Shown here piece by piece: positions 46,911 to 54,685 of a stretch of DNA of 64,000 nt. The DNA is from Nonomuraea candida (GTDB lineage Bacteria; Actinomycetota; Actinomycetes; Streptosporangiales; Streptosporangiaceae). A model generated the notes under the pieces. The model ran no database searches and had not been told where the DNA came from. It saw only the letters and a list, made by a program, of their open reading frames with translations. The stretch is from assembly GCF_000725485.1 (NCBI RefSeq), contig NZ_JOAG01000020.1, positions 62,001 through 126,000 of the forward strand, written 5' to 3'. Both the position numbers and the translations under genes were made by a program. Within the stretch, counting starts at the first letter, position 1; the number at the start of each line of letters is the position of its first letter.

Positions 46911-48482
46911 ATGCCGGCCGCTGGGCCGTCCACCGAGATGATCGATCATCTGGACCGGCTGAACGAACTGAAGGAGCTCGCCCGCCGAGGGCCCGACCCC
47001 GAGGCCACCGGGCGCCAGCACGCCAAGGGCAAACTGACCGCCCGCGAACGCATCGAACTCCTCCTCGACAAGGCGAGCTTCACCGAGGTCGAGCCGCTGC
47101 GGCGGCACCAGGCCCGCGGCTTCGGCCTGGAGGCCAGGCGCCCCCACACCGACGGGGTGGTCACCGGGTGGGGCACCGTCGAAGGGCGCACCGTCTTCGT
47201 GTACGCCCACGACTTCCGGATCTTCGGCGGGGCGCTCGGCGAGGCGCACGCCCAGAAGATCCACAAACTCATGGACATGGCCCTGGCGGCGGGCGCCCCG
47301 CTCGTCTCGCTCAACGACGGAGCCGGGGCCCGCATCCAGGAGGGGGTCGGCGCGCTCGCGGGTTACGGCGGCATCTTCCACCGCAACACCCGGGCCTCGG
47401 GCGTGATCCCGCAGATCAGCGTCATGCTCGGCCCCTGCGCCGGCGGCGCCGCCTACTCGCCCGCGCTCACCGACTTCGTCTTCGCCGTCCGGGGCATCTC
47501 CCAGACCTTCGTCACCGGCCCCGACGTGGTGCGGCAGGTCACCGGCGAACGCGTCACGCACGACGAGCTCGGCGGCGCCGACGTGCACGCCGAGGTCTCC
47601 GGCGTGGCCCATTTCGTGTACGACGACGAGGAGACCTGCCTCGCCGAGGTTCGCTACCTGCTGTCGCTGCTGCCCGCCAACAACCGCGAGCTGCCGCCGG
47701 CGGCGCCCGGCCACGACCCCGCGGACCGGCCCGGCGACGCCCTGCTGAACCTCGTGCCCGCCGACGTCAACCGGGCCTACGACATCCGCGCGGTGATCGG
47801 CGAGGTCGTGGACGACGGCGAGCACATGGAGGTGCACGCCGCCTGGGCCCCCAACATCGTCTGCACTCTGGCCAGGCTCGGCGGCCAGGTCGTGGGCGTC
47901 GTCGCCAACCAGCCCGCCGTCATGGCCGGCGTGCTGGACATCAAGGCCAGCGAGAAGGGGGCGCGCTTCGTGCGGTTCTGCGACGCGTTCAACATCCCGC
48001 TGATCACGCTGGTCGACGTGCCCGGCTTCCTGCCCGGCGTCGAGCAGGAGCACGGCGGCATCATCCGGCACGGCGCCAAGCTCCTGTACGCCTACTGCGC
48101 CGCCACCGTGCCCCGGATCTCGCTGGTGCTGCGCAAGGCGTACGGGGGTGCGTACATCGTGATGGACTCCCGGTCGATCGGCGCGGACCTCGCCTTCGCC
48201 TGGCCCGCCAACGAGATCGCCGTGATGGGCGCGGAGGGCGCGGCGGCCGTGGTCTTCCGGCGGGAGATCGCGGGGGCCGAGGACCCCGAGGAGACGCGCC
48301 GCAGGAAGATCGACGAGTATCGGCGGGAGCTCGTGCATCCGTACTACGCCGCCGAGCGAGGGCTGGTCGACGACGTCATCGACCCGCGCGAGACGCGGTC
48401 CGTGCTGATCCGCGGGCTCGACATGCTGCACGCCAAGGACGCCGACCTGCCGCGCCGCAAGCACGGCAACCCGCCGCAATGA
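46911..48482 (+). CDS. Acyl-CoA carboxylase beta subunit (carboxyltransferase)
   Basis: A 523-residue carboxyltransferase. Two crotonase-like halves are seen. N: RQHAKGKLTARERIELLLD and DGAGARIQEGVGALAGYGGIF, with oxyanion Gly-rich GPCAGGAAYSPALTDF. C: FNIPLITLVDVPGFLPGVEQE, GAKLLYAYCAATVPRISLVL and KAYGGAYIVM. It makes malonyl- or methylmalonyl-CoA with a biotinylated A subunit. AAAGGAG lies seven bases before the ATG. The local A subunit is only a fragment (42637), so it must use another one or be idle. The epsilon subunit overlaps its stop. Confidence 0.92.
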   Translation: MPAAGPSTEMIDHLDRLNELKELARRGPDPEATGRQHAKGKLTARERIELLLDKASFTEVEPLRRHQARGFGLEARRPHTDGVVTGWGTVEGRTVFVYAHDFRIFGGALGEAHAQKIHKLMDMALAAGAPLVSLNDGAGARIQEGVGALAGYGGIFHRNTRASGVIPQISVMLGPCAGGAAYSPALTDFVFAVRGISQTFVTGPDVVRQVTGERVTHDELGGADVHAEVSGVAHFVYDDEETCLAEVRYLLSLLPANNRELPPAAPGHDPADRPGDALLNLVPADVNRAYDIRAVIGEVVDDGEHMEVHAAWAPNIVCTLARLGGQVVGVVANQPAVMAGVLDIKASEKGARFVRFCDAFNIPLITLVDVPGFLPGVEQEHGGIIRHGAKLLYAYCAATVPRISLVLRKAYGGAYIVMDSRSIGADLAFAWPANEIAVMGAEGAAAVVFRREIAGAEDPEETRRRKIDEYRRELVHPYYAAERGLVDDVIDPRETRSVLIRGLDMLHAKDADLPRRKHGNPPQ

Positions 48483-48694
48483 CCGGGCCGGACACGCCGC
48501 CGCTGCTGCGCGTCGAGAAGGGCAACCCCAGCGCGGACGACCTGGCGGCCCTCGTCGCGGTCCTGCTCGCCAGGGCGGCCCGCGCGGAGCCGGACGGGCC
48601 GCGCACCCCCGCCCGGGCCATGGCCCGCTGGCACGGCCCGGACCGCGCGCCGCGCTTCGCCGGCCCGCGCACCTGGCGCAACGGCGAGCGCTGA
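48479..48694 (+). CDS. Acyl-CoA carboxylase epsilon subunit
   Basis: A 71-residue protein: LLRVEKGNPSADDLAALVAV, then an Arg/Ala/Pro tail ending WRNGER. This is the small actinobacterial epsilon subunit that strengthens the alpha-beta complex. Its ATG overlaps the beta-subunit stop (ATGA). Confidence 0.85.
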   Translation: MTGPDTPPLLRVEKGNPSADDLAALVAVLLARAARAEPDGPRTPARAMARWHGPDRAPRFAGPRTWRNGER

Positions 48695-48702
48695 CCCGCA
48701 CG

Positions 48703-48750
48703 GGGCGAGACGGCGACGGCGGCACGGCCGGTCGCGCCGCCGTCTCGCCC
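48703..48750 (+). terminator. 13-bp GC hairpin after the epsilon subunit
   Basis: 48703-48715 (GGGCGAGACGGCG) pairs perfectly with 48738-48750 over a 22-base loop. Confidence 0.6.
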
Positions 48751-48798
48751 GCTGAGTTCCCCGCAGGCCCAGGAAAGACCGCCAGAAAGGATCAGGCA

Positions 48799-49314
48799 AT
48801 GTCCACGATCACCCTTGACGAGGTCGAGGCGCTGCGCGCCCGCGTCCGGGAGCTCGGTGACCGGGCGGAGCTGGCCGCGTTGTGCGACCGCTACGTCACG
48901 CACCTCGACCGGGACCGCGACGACGACACGTGGTTCGACGCCGTCTTCACCGAGGACGTCCAGCTCGTCTTCCCCATGGGCGAGTACAAGGGGATGGCCG
49001 GGCTCGCCCGGTTCCAGGAGATGGCGCGCGGCACGTTCGAGCGGACCCACCACATGAGCGGCAACTACGCCATCGAGATCGACGGGGACCGGGCCCGCGT
49101 ACGGGCGCACCTGACCGCCGTGCACGTGCGGCGGGGCGCGGAGCCGGGCGGCCACTTCGACATCGGCGGCCACTACGAGGCCGAGGCGGTGCGCACCACG
49201 CGCGGCTGGCGCATCCGCCGTTTCGCCTTCGACCTGGTGTGGAGCGCGGGCGAAGGGCCGAAGGGCCCCGGCCCGCAGGCACGACGGGCATCGGCGCAGG
49301 GAGGAGCGCGATGA
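48799..49314 (+). CDS. NTF2/SnoaL-like protein
   Basis: A 171-residue protein of the NTF2-like cone fold: LAALCDRYVTHLDRDRDDDTWFDAVFTED, FPMGEYKGMAGLARF, HHMSGNYAIEIDGDRARVRA and GHYEAEAVRTTRGWRIRRF. Related proteins in aromatic polyketide clusters act as cyclases or hydroxylases; others are dehydratases. AAAGGA precedes the ATG, and the stop overlaps the SDR start. Confidence 0.75.
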   Translation: MSTITLDEVEALRARVRELGDRAELAALCDRYVTHLDRDRDDDTWFDAVFTEDVQLVFPMGEYKGMAGLARFQEMARGTFERTHHMSGNYAIEIDGDRARVRAHLTAVHVRRGAEPGGHFDIGGHYEAEAVRTTRGWRIRRFAFDLVWSAGEGPKGPGPQARRASAQGGAR

Positions 49315-50102
49315 GCACATTCACGGGGAGCACCATGACCGGGGGCAGGTTCGCCGGCAGGACGGCACTGGTCACCGGGTCGAGCCGGGGCATCGGCCGT
49401 GCGACGGCCCTGCGGCTGGCGGGTGAGGGCGCTCTGGTCGCCGTGCACTACGCGAGCAACAAGGAGGCGGCCGAGCAGACCCTCGCCTCGATCGAGCGGG
49501 CGGGCGGCAGCGCGTTCGCGGTCAGGGCGGAACTGGGCATGCCCGGGGACGTCGAGGAGCTCTTCGAAGGGCTGGAGGCGGGGTTGCGGGCGCACCACGG
49601 CTCGGTGACGCTCGACATCCTGGTGAACAACGCCGGGGTGCTGGCCGCCGGCGAGCCGGAGGAGGTCACGCGCGCGCAGCTCGAGCACCTCTTCGCGGTC
49701 AACAGCACCGCGCCCTTCCTCATCGTCCAGCGCGCGCTGCGGATCCTCGCCGAGGGCGGCCGGATCATCAACATCTCGTCGGGGCTGACCCGCATCGGGA
49801 ATCCGGCGGTGGTCCCGTACGCGATGACCAAGGGCGCGCTCGAACAGCTCGCCCGGCATCTCGCGCGGCACCTCGCGCCGCGCGGCATCACGATCAACAC
49901 CGTGGCGCCAGGCGTCACGGACAACGGCGGGCCGACCTACGCCGACCCCGAGACGGTGGCGGTGATGGCCAGGCAGTCGGCGTTCAACCGGGTCGGTCAG
50001 ACGCGGGACATCGCCGACGTCGTCGCCTTCCTCGCCTCCGAGGAGGCGCGCTGGATCACCGGCGCGTTCGTCGACGCCACCGGCGGCGGCCTGCTGGGCT
50101 GA
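49311..50102 (+). CDS. Short-chain dehydrogenase/reductase
   Basis: A 263-residue classical SDR. Cofactor loop TGSSRGIGRATAL, structural NNAG, catalytic Ser in INISSG and Tyr-x-x-x-Lys in YAMTKGALEQLA, and C-terminal WITGAFVDATGG. A likely polyketide ketoreductase or tailoring enzyme given the neighbours. The ATG overlaps the NTF2-like stop (ATGA). Confidence 0.9.
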   Translation: MSTFTGSTMTGGRFAGRTALVTGSSRGIGRATALRLAGEGALVAVHYASNKEAAEQTLASIERAGGSAFAVRAELGMPGDVEELFEGLEAGLRAHHGSVTLDILVNNAGVLAAGEPEEVTRAQLEHLFAVNSTAPFLIVQRALRILAEGGRIINISSGLTRIGNPAVVPYAMTKGALEQLARHLARHLAPRGITINTVAPGVTDNGGPTYADPETVAVMARQSAFNRVGQTRDIADVVAFLASEEARWITGAFVDATGGGLLG

Positions 50103-50116
50103 GGCCGCCGGGCGCG

Positions 50117-50148
50117 GGCCCCCGCGGGCGGTGCCGCCCGCGGGGGCC
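50117..50148. terminator. Bidirectional 15-bp terminator hairpin
   Basis: 50117-50131 and 50134-50148 are perfect reverse complements between the convergent SDR and tetR genes. It directly abuts the tetR stop. Confidence 0.8.
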
Positions 50149-50805
50149 TTACGCGGCCGTGCCGTAGCCGTGCAGGAAGGCGCGGACGCCGGAGGTGACC
50201 ATCTCGTCGGCCTGCTCCTCGGTCAGCACGTCGCCTTCGTAGGCGGGCACGTCGCTGGAGATCAGCAGCAGCAGGTGGAGCGCCGCCCGCTCGGGGTCGG
50301 CGACCCGCAGCAGCCCCCGGTCGGCGAACTTCGCGATGCGCAGGGCCAGCTCGTGGCGCACCCGCAGCGGGCCGGTGGCCTGCCAGGCGTCGATGGCGGC
50401 GCGGGGGATGTGCCCGAGCTCGGCGTTGATCTGCCGGACGAGCGCGAAGTGGTCGGCGTACGCGGGCATCGGCGCCGTCCAGTCTCTGCCGAACTCGATG
50501 AGGTCGGTCTCCAAGTCGATGATCTTGTTCAGATGCCGTTCGATGAGCGCGATCTGCGCCTCCGCCGCGCGTGCCGCGCTGTCCTGGATGACGGCCTCGA
50601 ACAACTGCGCCTTGTCCTCGAAATGGTTGTAGATGGTGCGGGTGGACACGCCCGCCGACGCCGAGATGGCGTCGATGCTCGCGCGGCTGTAGCCGTCGCG
50701 GGCGAAGACGGTCAGCGCTCCCGCGAGGATCGCCTGCCGCTTGTCGGCCCGCCCGCCGCGGGCGCGGGTGGTCACTGTGTCGCCGGTGCTGGTCTGGTTC
50801 TGCAT
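50149..50805 (-). CDS. TetR-family regulator
   Basis: A 218-residue repressor. HTH: ASIDAISASAGVSTRTIYNHFEDKAQLFEAVI; helical ligand domain after residue 70, close to TetR_C-type efflux regulators. The ATG at 50805 has GGAGG six bases upstream. It is divergent from an FMN reductase, and the shared intergenic box recurs before the MFS exporter, so it probably controls both. Confidence 0.88.
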   Translation of the reverse strand: MQNQTSTGDTVTTRARGGRADKRQAILAGALTVFARDGYSRASIDAISASAGVSTRTIYNHFEDKAQLFEAVIQDSAARAAEAQIALIERHLNKIIDLETDLIEFGRDWTAPMPAYADHFALVRQINAELGHIPRAAIDAWQATGPLRVRHELALRIAKFADRGLLRVADPERAALHLLLLISSDVPAYEGDVLTEEQADEMVTSGVRAFLHGYGTAA

Positions 50806-50830
50806 CACTCGCCTCCAGTTAAAATATACA

Positions 50831-50860
50831 CTTTACTTGTTACTATGATCGTTGTACTTT
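50831..50860 (+). promoter_or_regulatory. Promoter/operator box between tetR and FMN reductase
   Basis: TTTACT (50832-50837), 17 bases, TACTTT (50855-50860). The box matches 45185-45214 at CTTTAC and CGTTGTACTTT with equal spacing. The region is very AT-rich (AAAATATACACTTTAC). Confidence 0.6.
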
Positions 50861-50906
50861 AGCGGGTGTGGAAGGTTCGGGCAATCGAGGTGATGGGAGG
50901 TGTGTG

Positions 50907-51605
50907 ATGCTCCGGTTGGCAGTGGTCAATGGGAGTACGCGGCCGCGCCGGCAGAGTGGGTCGGTGGTGGAGTGGGTCGTGGGTGCGGCGGGTCGGCATC
51001 CGGCGGTGAAGTCGGGGGAGGTGCTGGTCGAGGCGGTGGATCTGGCGGATTTCGGTCTGCCGCTGCTGGATGAGGCGGTGCCGCCGTTGTTCGGGGCGTA
51101 TGAGCATGAGCACACGCGCCGGTGGGCGTCGGTGGTGGGGTCGTTCGACGGGTTCGTGTTCGTGACGCCGGAGTACAACCACAGTGTTCCGGGGGCGTTG
51201 AAGAACGCGGTGGACTTCCTGTTCGCCGAGTGGCATCACAAGGTGGCGGGGTTCGTCAGTTACGGGGTGCATGCGGGGACGCGGGCGGTGGAGCATCTGC
51301 GGCTGGCTCTGGTGGAGCTGCGGGTGGCCAACGTGCGTTCGCAGGTGGCGCTGTCGGCGTTCACCGACTTCGAGATCGTCGATCCGGAGGATCCGGCCGC
51401 GCCGGGGTTGTGCGCGCCGGGTGAGCATCAGGAGCCGACGCTGCACGAGATGCTCGACGAGATGATCGAGTGGGGTGTCGCCCTGCAACCCCTGCGCACC
51501 GCCGCCGGCACCATGGGCGGTGACGCCGCCGGCACGACCGGCGGTGACGCCGCCGTCTCGCACGCCTCGGGCGCGGCCGGCGGCGCCGCCTCCGCCGCGG
51601 GGTAG
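50907..51605 (+). CDS. NADPH-dependent FMN reductase-family flavoprotein
   Basis: A 232-residue flavodoxin-like protein. VVNGSTRPRRQSGSV is the FMN phosphate loop and TPEYNHSVPGALKNAVDFLF the family signature. Residues 200-232 are a Gly/Ala/Thr low-complexity tail. It could supply reduced flavin to a polyketide monooxygenase. GGGAGG precedes the ATG. Most of the gene prefers G- or T-ending codons (GCG, GTG, CAT) where neighbours use C, but the last 45 codons return to the local pattern, which suggests a transferred core. Confidence 0.85.
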   Translation: MLRLAVVNGSTRPRRQSGSVVEWVVGAAGRHPAVKSGEVLVEAVDLADFGLPLLDEAVPPLFGAYEHEHTRRWASVVGSFDGFVFVTPEYNHSVPGALKNAVDFLFAEWHHKVAGFVSYGVHAGTRAVEHLRLALVELRVANVRSQVALSAFTDFEIVDPEDPAAPGLCAPGEHQEPTLHEMLDEMIEWGVALQPLRTAAGTMGGDAAGTTGGDAAVSHASGAAGGAASAAG

Positions 51606-51698
51606 TGCCGCGCCGCGGCCGGCGGGAGGGCCGGCCGCTCGGGCGGAGCCGGAACCGGGAAAATCCGCCTGCTGGTCATCAATTCCCTTCCCGGCACC

Positions 51699-51738
51699 CG
51701 AATGGCCCACGAGCTCGCCTGCTCGCGGGCCATTCGGC
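51699..51738. terminator. 11-bp hairpin between convergent genes
   Basis: CCGAATGGCCC (51699-51709) pairs with 51728-51738 over 18 bases, between the FMN reductase and the minus-strand response regulator. Confidence 0.6.
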
Positions 51739-51760
51739 GCGATTTCTCTCTGGAAACTCG

Positions 51761-52426
51761 CTATTCATATTCGAATCGGAAACCGACGCCGCGCACGGTG
51801 CGGATCCAGTTCTTCTGGCCGAGCTTGTTGCGAAGGCTGCTGACGTGCGTGTCGACGGTACGGCTCGACGTCGTCGCCGGGTCGTTCCACACCTGCGACA
51901 TGATCTCCTTGCGGGACACCACCGTCCTGGGCCGGGCGGCCAGGTGATGAAGGAGGTCGAACTCCTTGCGCGTGACCCGGACCGGACGATTGTCCAGATA
52001 AATCTCCCGGGCCCCCGGATCAATGCGCAGGGATCCGCGTGAGATGACCCGGCCCGTGGTCGTGTGCCGTCCCGGGCGGAAACGCCGCATCACCGCCTCG
52101 ATACGGGCCAGCAGCTCGTGGAAACGATACGGCTTGGCCAGGCAATCGTCCGAGCCGGATTGGAGGCACAGCACCCGATTCAACTCGGTGTCGTTATTCG
52201 TGATGGCGATGATCGGCGTGTCGCCGCCGGCCCGGATGTCGTGGCAGACCTTCAGGCCGTCCAGATCGGACAGTTCGATGCCGAGCAGCACCAGGTCAGC
52301 GCCATGAGCTGCGCGCAGTGCCGCCGCTCCCGTGGTCACGCAGGCCACGGTGTGTCCATGTCGTCGTAGTCCATCAGCCAGTGACGCCGCGGCTTCGGCA
52401 TCACTTTCTACCGCGAGTACTCGCAC
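51761..52426 (-). CDS. Atypical OmpR-family response regulator lacking the acceptor Asp
   Basis: A 221-residue protein. The receiver reads VLAVESDAEAA where DD is expected, and LVLLGIELSDLDG where the acceptor Asp should be: residue 49 is Gly (GGC codon; Asp would be GAC). The KPY lysine remains. The winged helix is intact: RVTRKEFDLLHHLA, TVDTHVSSLRNKLG, TVRGVGFRF. Aspartate-less receivers in secondary-metabolite clusters can respond to end products instead of phosphate. The GTG has GGAGG upstream. It is a paralogue of the regulator at 41691. Confidence 0.88.
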   Translation of the reverse strand: MRVLAVESDAEAAASLADGLRRHGHTVACVTTGAAALRAAHGADLVLLGIELSDLDGLKVCHDIRAGGDTPIIAITNNDTELNRVLCLQSGSDDCLAKPYRFHELLARIEAVMRRFRPGRHTTTGRVISRGSLRIDPGAREIYLDNRPVRVTRKEFDLLHHLAARPRTVVSRKEIMSQVWNDPATTSSRTVDTHVSSLRNKLGQKNWIRTVRGVGFRFEYE

Positions 52427-52628
52427 AGCAGCCTCCAGGCAGCCAGTGAGATTGGTCGAACATCACCACGGGCCTTCCCCGCGCATTCCCTCTTTCATTT
52501 ATCGGGAATCATTCTGGGTCATTTATCATGTGGCTGGGAAGGGTTGCAGAACGTTGCAAGGCCCAGCGTGAACCGCAAGAGGAACGTCGCACTCCGTCGC
52601 GATCGAGTCATCCCGTTGGGAGCAGTGA
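52427..52628. promoter_or_regulatory. AT-rich divergent promoter region with direct repeats
   Basis: TCATTTATC occurs at 52495-52503 and 52519-52527, 24 bases apart, with palindromic GAATCATTC between. This is a likely promoter/operator for the minus-strand regulator and perhaps for the plus-strand GAF gene. TTGCAGAACGTTGCAA near 52544 is a further near-palindrome. Confidence 0.45.
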
Positions 52629-53936
52629 ATGGAACTCGAAAGTGCACTTCCGGTCGGCTCGGACCATCGCCGTCACGCACACCTTCTGAGCCGGATCAGG
52701 GACGCGGTGCTCGCCGGCGACCGGCCGGTGGCCTCGCCCCGTCCGCTCATCGCCGAATCCTGGAACCGGGTACGCCGGTTGGGCGTCGATCCGGAGCGGG
52801 GGCGAGACCTGCCGATCGCCCCCCGCGAAGAGGTCGAGTGGCGCCGCAGGCAGTCCCGCATCGGCCAGGTCCTGGACGTCCTGCGAGGTGGCCTGACCTC
52901 GATCTCCGACGACGGTGTGCACATCATGGTGATCACCGACGCGGACGGCTGCCTGTTGTGGCAGGAGGGCAGCCCGGCCGTCCGGAGAGAGGCCGAGTCG
53001 CTGGGGTTCGCCGAGGGGGCCGTCTGGGACGAGGCGGCCGTCGGCACGAACGGGATCGGGACCGGCCTGGTCGTGCAGCGTCCCGTCCAGATCTTCGCCG
53101 CCGAGCACTTCGTCCGGGGGCACGACCCGTGGATCTGCACCGCCGCTCCGCTGCACGACCCCGTCAGCGGACAGTTCCTCGGCGTCGTGGACGTCAGCGG
53201 CCCTGCCGCGACGGCGCACCCGTCCACGCTCGCCCTCGTCCACGCCGTGACGAGTCTGGCCAATGCCTCGTTCAAGGAGGAGCACCAGTCCCGGCTGGCC
53301 CGCCTGCGCGCCGCCGCCGCACCGGTGCTCGCACGGGTGGGCGGATGCGCCCTGGTGACCGACCGCCACGGGTGGGTGGCCGCGGTGACGGGCATGTGGC
53401 CGGGAGACCGCGTCCTCCTGCCCGAGGAGCTGAGCGGCGGGGACGCGCGGATCGCGCCGTTCGGCCTGTGCAGGGTGGAGCCGTTGTTCGAGGGCTGGCT
53501 CATCCGCGTCGGCCCTCCCGAGCCGGACCGGCCGACGACGGTGCGGCTCAACCTGAGCGGAGACATCCCCACGATCACCGTCGTCGCCCCGAGCGGGTCC
53601 TGGCAGCACCGGCTGACGCCGCGCCACGCGGAGATCCTGCTCCTGCTGGCGCTGAACCCGGCCGGGCTCAGCGCCGCGGAGCTGGCCGAGGACCTGTTCG
53701 GCGACCGGCGGCGCAAGGTCACCGTGCGCGCCGAGCTGTCCCGGCTGCGGCAGCGGCTGGGCGACCTCTTCGAGCAGCGGCCCTACCGGTTCGCGTCGTG
53801 GCTGGACGTGCGGTACGAGCTGCCGCAGGACCGGGCGAGGCTCCTGCTGGCGGCCAGTTCGGCCACCGTGCGAACGTTACGCTCCTGCGCCACGCCCCCG
53901 CGCCCGGGCGCCGGCGCGCCGCCCGCCCCGGGGTGA
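52629..53936 (+). CDS. GAF-domain regulator of the AcoR type without AAA+ domain
   Basis: A 435-residue protein. The start PRPLIAESWNRVRRLGVDPE is the usual entry motif of AcoR-like activators. Residues 85-220 are a GAF domain (WDEAAVGTNGIGTGLVVQRPVQIFAAEHF, CTAAPLHDPVSGQFLGVVDVSG). Residues 330-420 are a winged-helix-like end (LTPRHAEILLLLALNPAGLSAAELAEDLFG, VTVRAELSRLRQRLG). It lacks the sigma-54 ATPase, as is common in actinobacteria. GGGAGC precedes the ATG. A ligand-responsive regulator; targets unknown. Confidence 0.8.
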   Translation: MELESALPVGSDHRRHAHLLSRIRDAVLAGDRPVASPRPLIAESWNRVRRLGVDPERGRDLPIAPREEVEWRRRQSRIGQVLDVLRGGLTSISDDGVHIMVITDADGCLLWQEGSPAVRREAESLGFAEGAVWDEAAVGTNGIGTGLVVQRPVQIFAAEHFVRGHDPWICTAAPLHDPVSGQFLGVVDVSGPAATAHPSTLALVHAVTSLANASFKEEHQSRLARLRAAAAPVLARVGGCALVTDRHGWVAAVTGMWPGDRVLLPEELSGGDARIAPFGLCRVEPLFEGWLIRVGPPEPDRPTTVRLNLSGDIPTITVVAPSGSWQHRLTPRHAEILLLLALNPAGLSAAELAEDLFGDRRRKVTVRAELSRLRQRLGDLFEQRPYRFASWLDVRYELPQDRARLLLAASSATVRTLRSCATPPRPGAGAPPAPG

Positions 53937-54010
53937 CCCCCGCGCCCGACGCCCGGGCGGTCGCGGGCCCCGGGGTGACCCCCGCGCCCGGCGCCCGGGC
54001 GCTCGCGGAG
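53927..54010. repeat. 42-bp tandem duplication after the GAF gene
   Basis: 53927-53968 and 53969-54010 are near-identical GC-rich copies containing GGGGTGACCCCCGCGCCCG. The GAF gene stop lies within the first copy. Confidence 0.6.
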
Positions 54011-54042
54011 ACGCCGGTGACGTCCGGCCGGGCGCCCGGGCC

Positions 54043-54606
54043 TCAGCCCTCGTCCGCGGGCAGGGTGAAGAGGCGGACGTAGACGGGGCGGGCGTCCGGC
54101 GGGGCCTCCTCCGCAGGGCGGCTGTAACGCAGGAGCAGCGCGATGTACTCCTCGTAGAAGGCGTCCAGGTCCTGCCTGGTCATGCGGGCCAGCCCGCGCG
54201 ACCCCTTCGCCCAGCCCGGGTCGGCCCGGTAGGCGGCGGGGAAGCGCTCGAACAGGGCGCGGTCCTCCTCGTAGCCGACCCGGTGGAACTCCTCCAGCAC
54301 CGCCCGGTCGCCCGGCGCGAGCTGGTCGGGGGTGGGCAGGCGGACGTCCCTGGGCACCTCGGCGCGCCGCCACCAGCGCTCGCGGCCCGACGACCGCTCG
54401 GGGATCTCCTCGATGAAGCCGTACTTCTCCAGCTGGCGCAGGTGGTAGCTGGTCGTGCCGGTCTTGGCGCCGAACAGCTCGCCCAGGGTGGTCGAGGTGG
54501 CCGGGCCGTGCAGGTTGAGGTGGGTCAGCATGCGGCGGCGCATGGGGTGGGCCAGTGCCTTGAGCCGGTCGGGGTCGTCGAGTACGTACGGCTCGTCATC
54601 CTTCAT
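54043..54606 (-). CDS. Winged-helix (ArsR-like HTH_20) regulator
   Basis: A 187-residue protein. DPDRLKALAHPMRRRMLTHL and the HTH TTLGELFGAKTGTTSYHLRQLEKYGFIEEI, then a wing with ERWWRRAEVP. The C-terminal half is helical and unassigned. The ATG at 54606 is preceded by TAGCCT (54619-54614) and seven bases, so expression is probably leaderless. It is divergent from an exported hydrolase, with paired TCTGCAGA sites between. Confidence 0.82.
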   Translation of the reverse strand: MKDDEPYVLDDPDRLKALAHPMRRRMLTHLNLHGPATSTTLGELFGAKTGTTSYHLRQLEKYGFIEEIPERSSGRERWWRRAEVPRDVRLPTPDQLAPGDRAVLEEFHRVGYEEDRALFERFPAAYRADPGWAKGSRGLARMTRQDLDAFYEEYIALLLRYSRPAEEAPPDARPVYVRLFTLPADEG

Positions 54607-54613
54607 GAGGAGC

Positions 54614-54619
54614 AGGCTA
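54614..54619 (-). promoter_or_regulatory. Leaderless -10 of the winged-helix gene
   Basis: Minus-strand TAGCCT, seven bases from ATG 54606. Confidence 0.5.
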
Positions 54620-54635
54620 GTCCTCCAGAACGACA

Positions 54636-54678
54636 TCTGCAGACAACGCTTTGCCGAGGTTTCTCTGCAGACTACTGT
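54636..54678. promoter_or_regulatory. Twin TCTGCAGA operators and hydrolase promoter
   Basis: TCTGCAGACAAC (54636-54647) and TCTGCAGACTAC (54664-54675) are direct repeats 28 bases apart, and each contains the palindrome TCTGCAGA. The second overlaps the -10 TACTGT (54673-54678), seven bases before the ATG at 54686; TTTGCC (54650-54655) is a fair -35. Binding there would block the hydrolase promoter. Confidence 0.65.
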
Positions 54679-54685
54679 CGGCATC

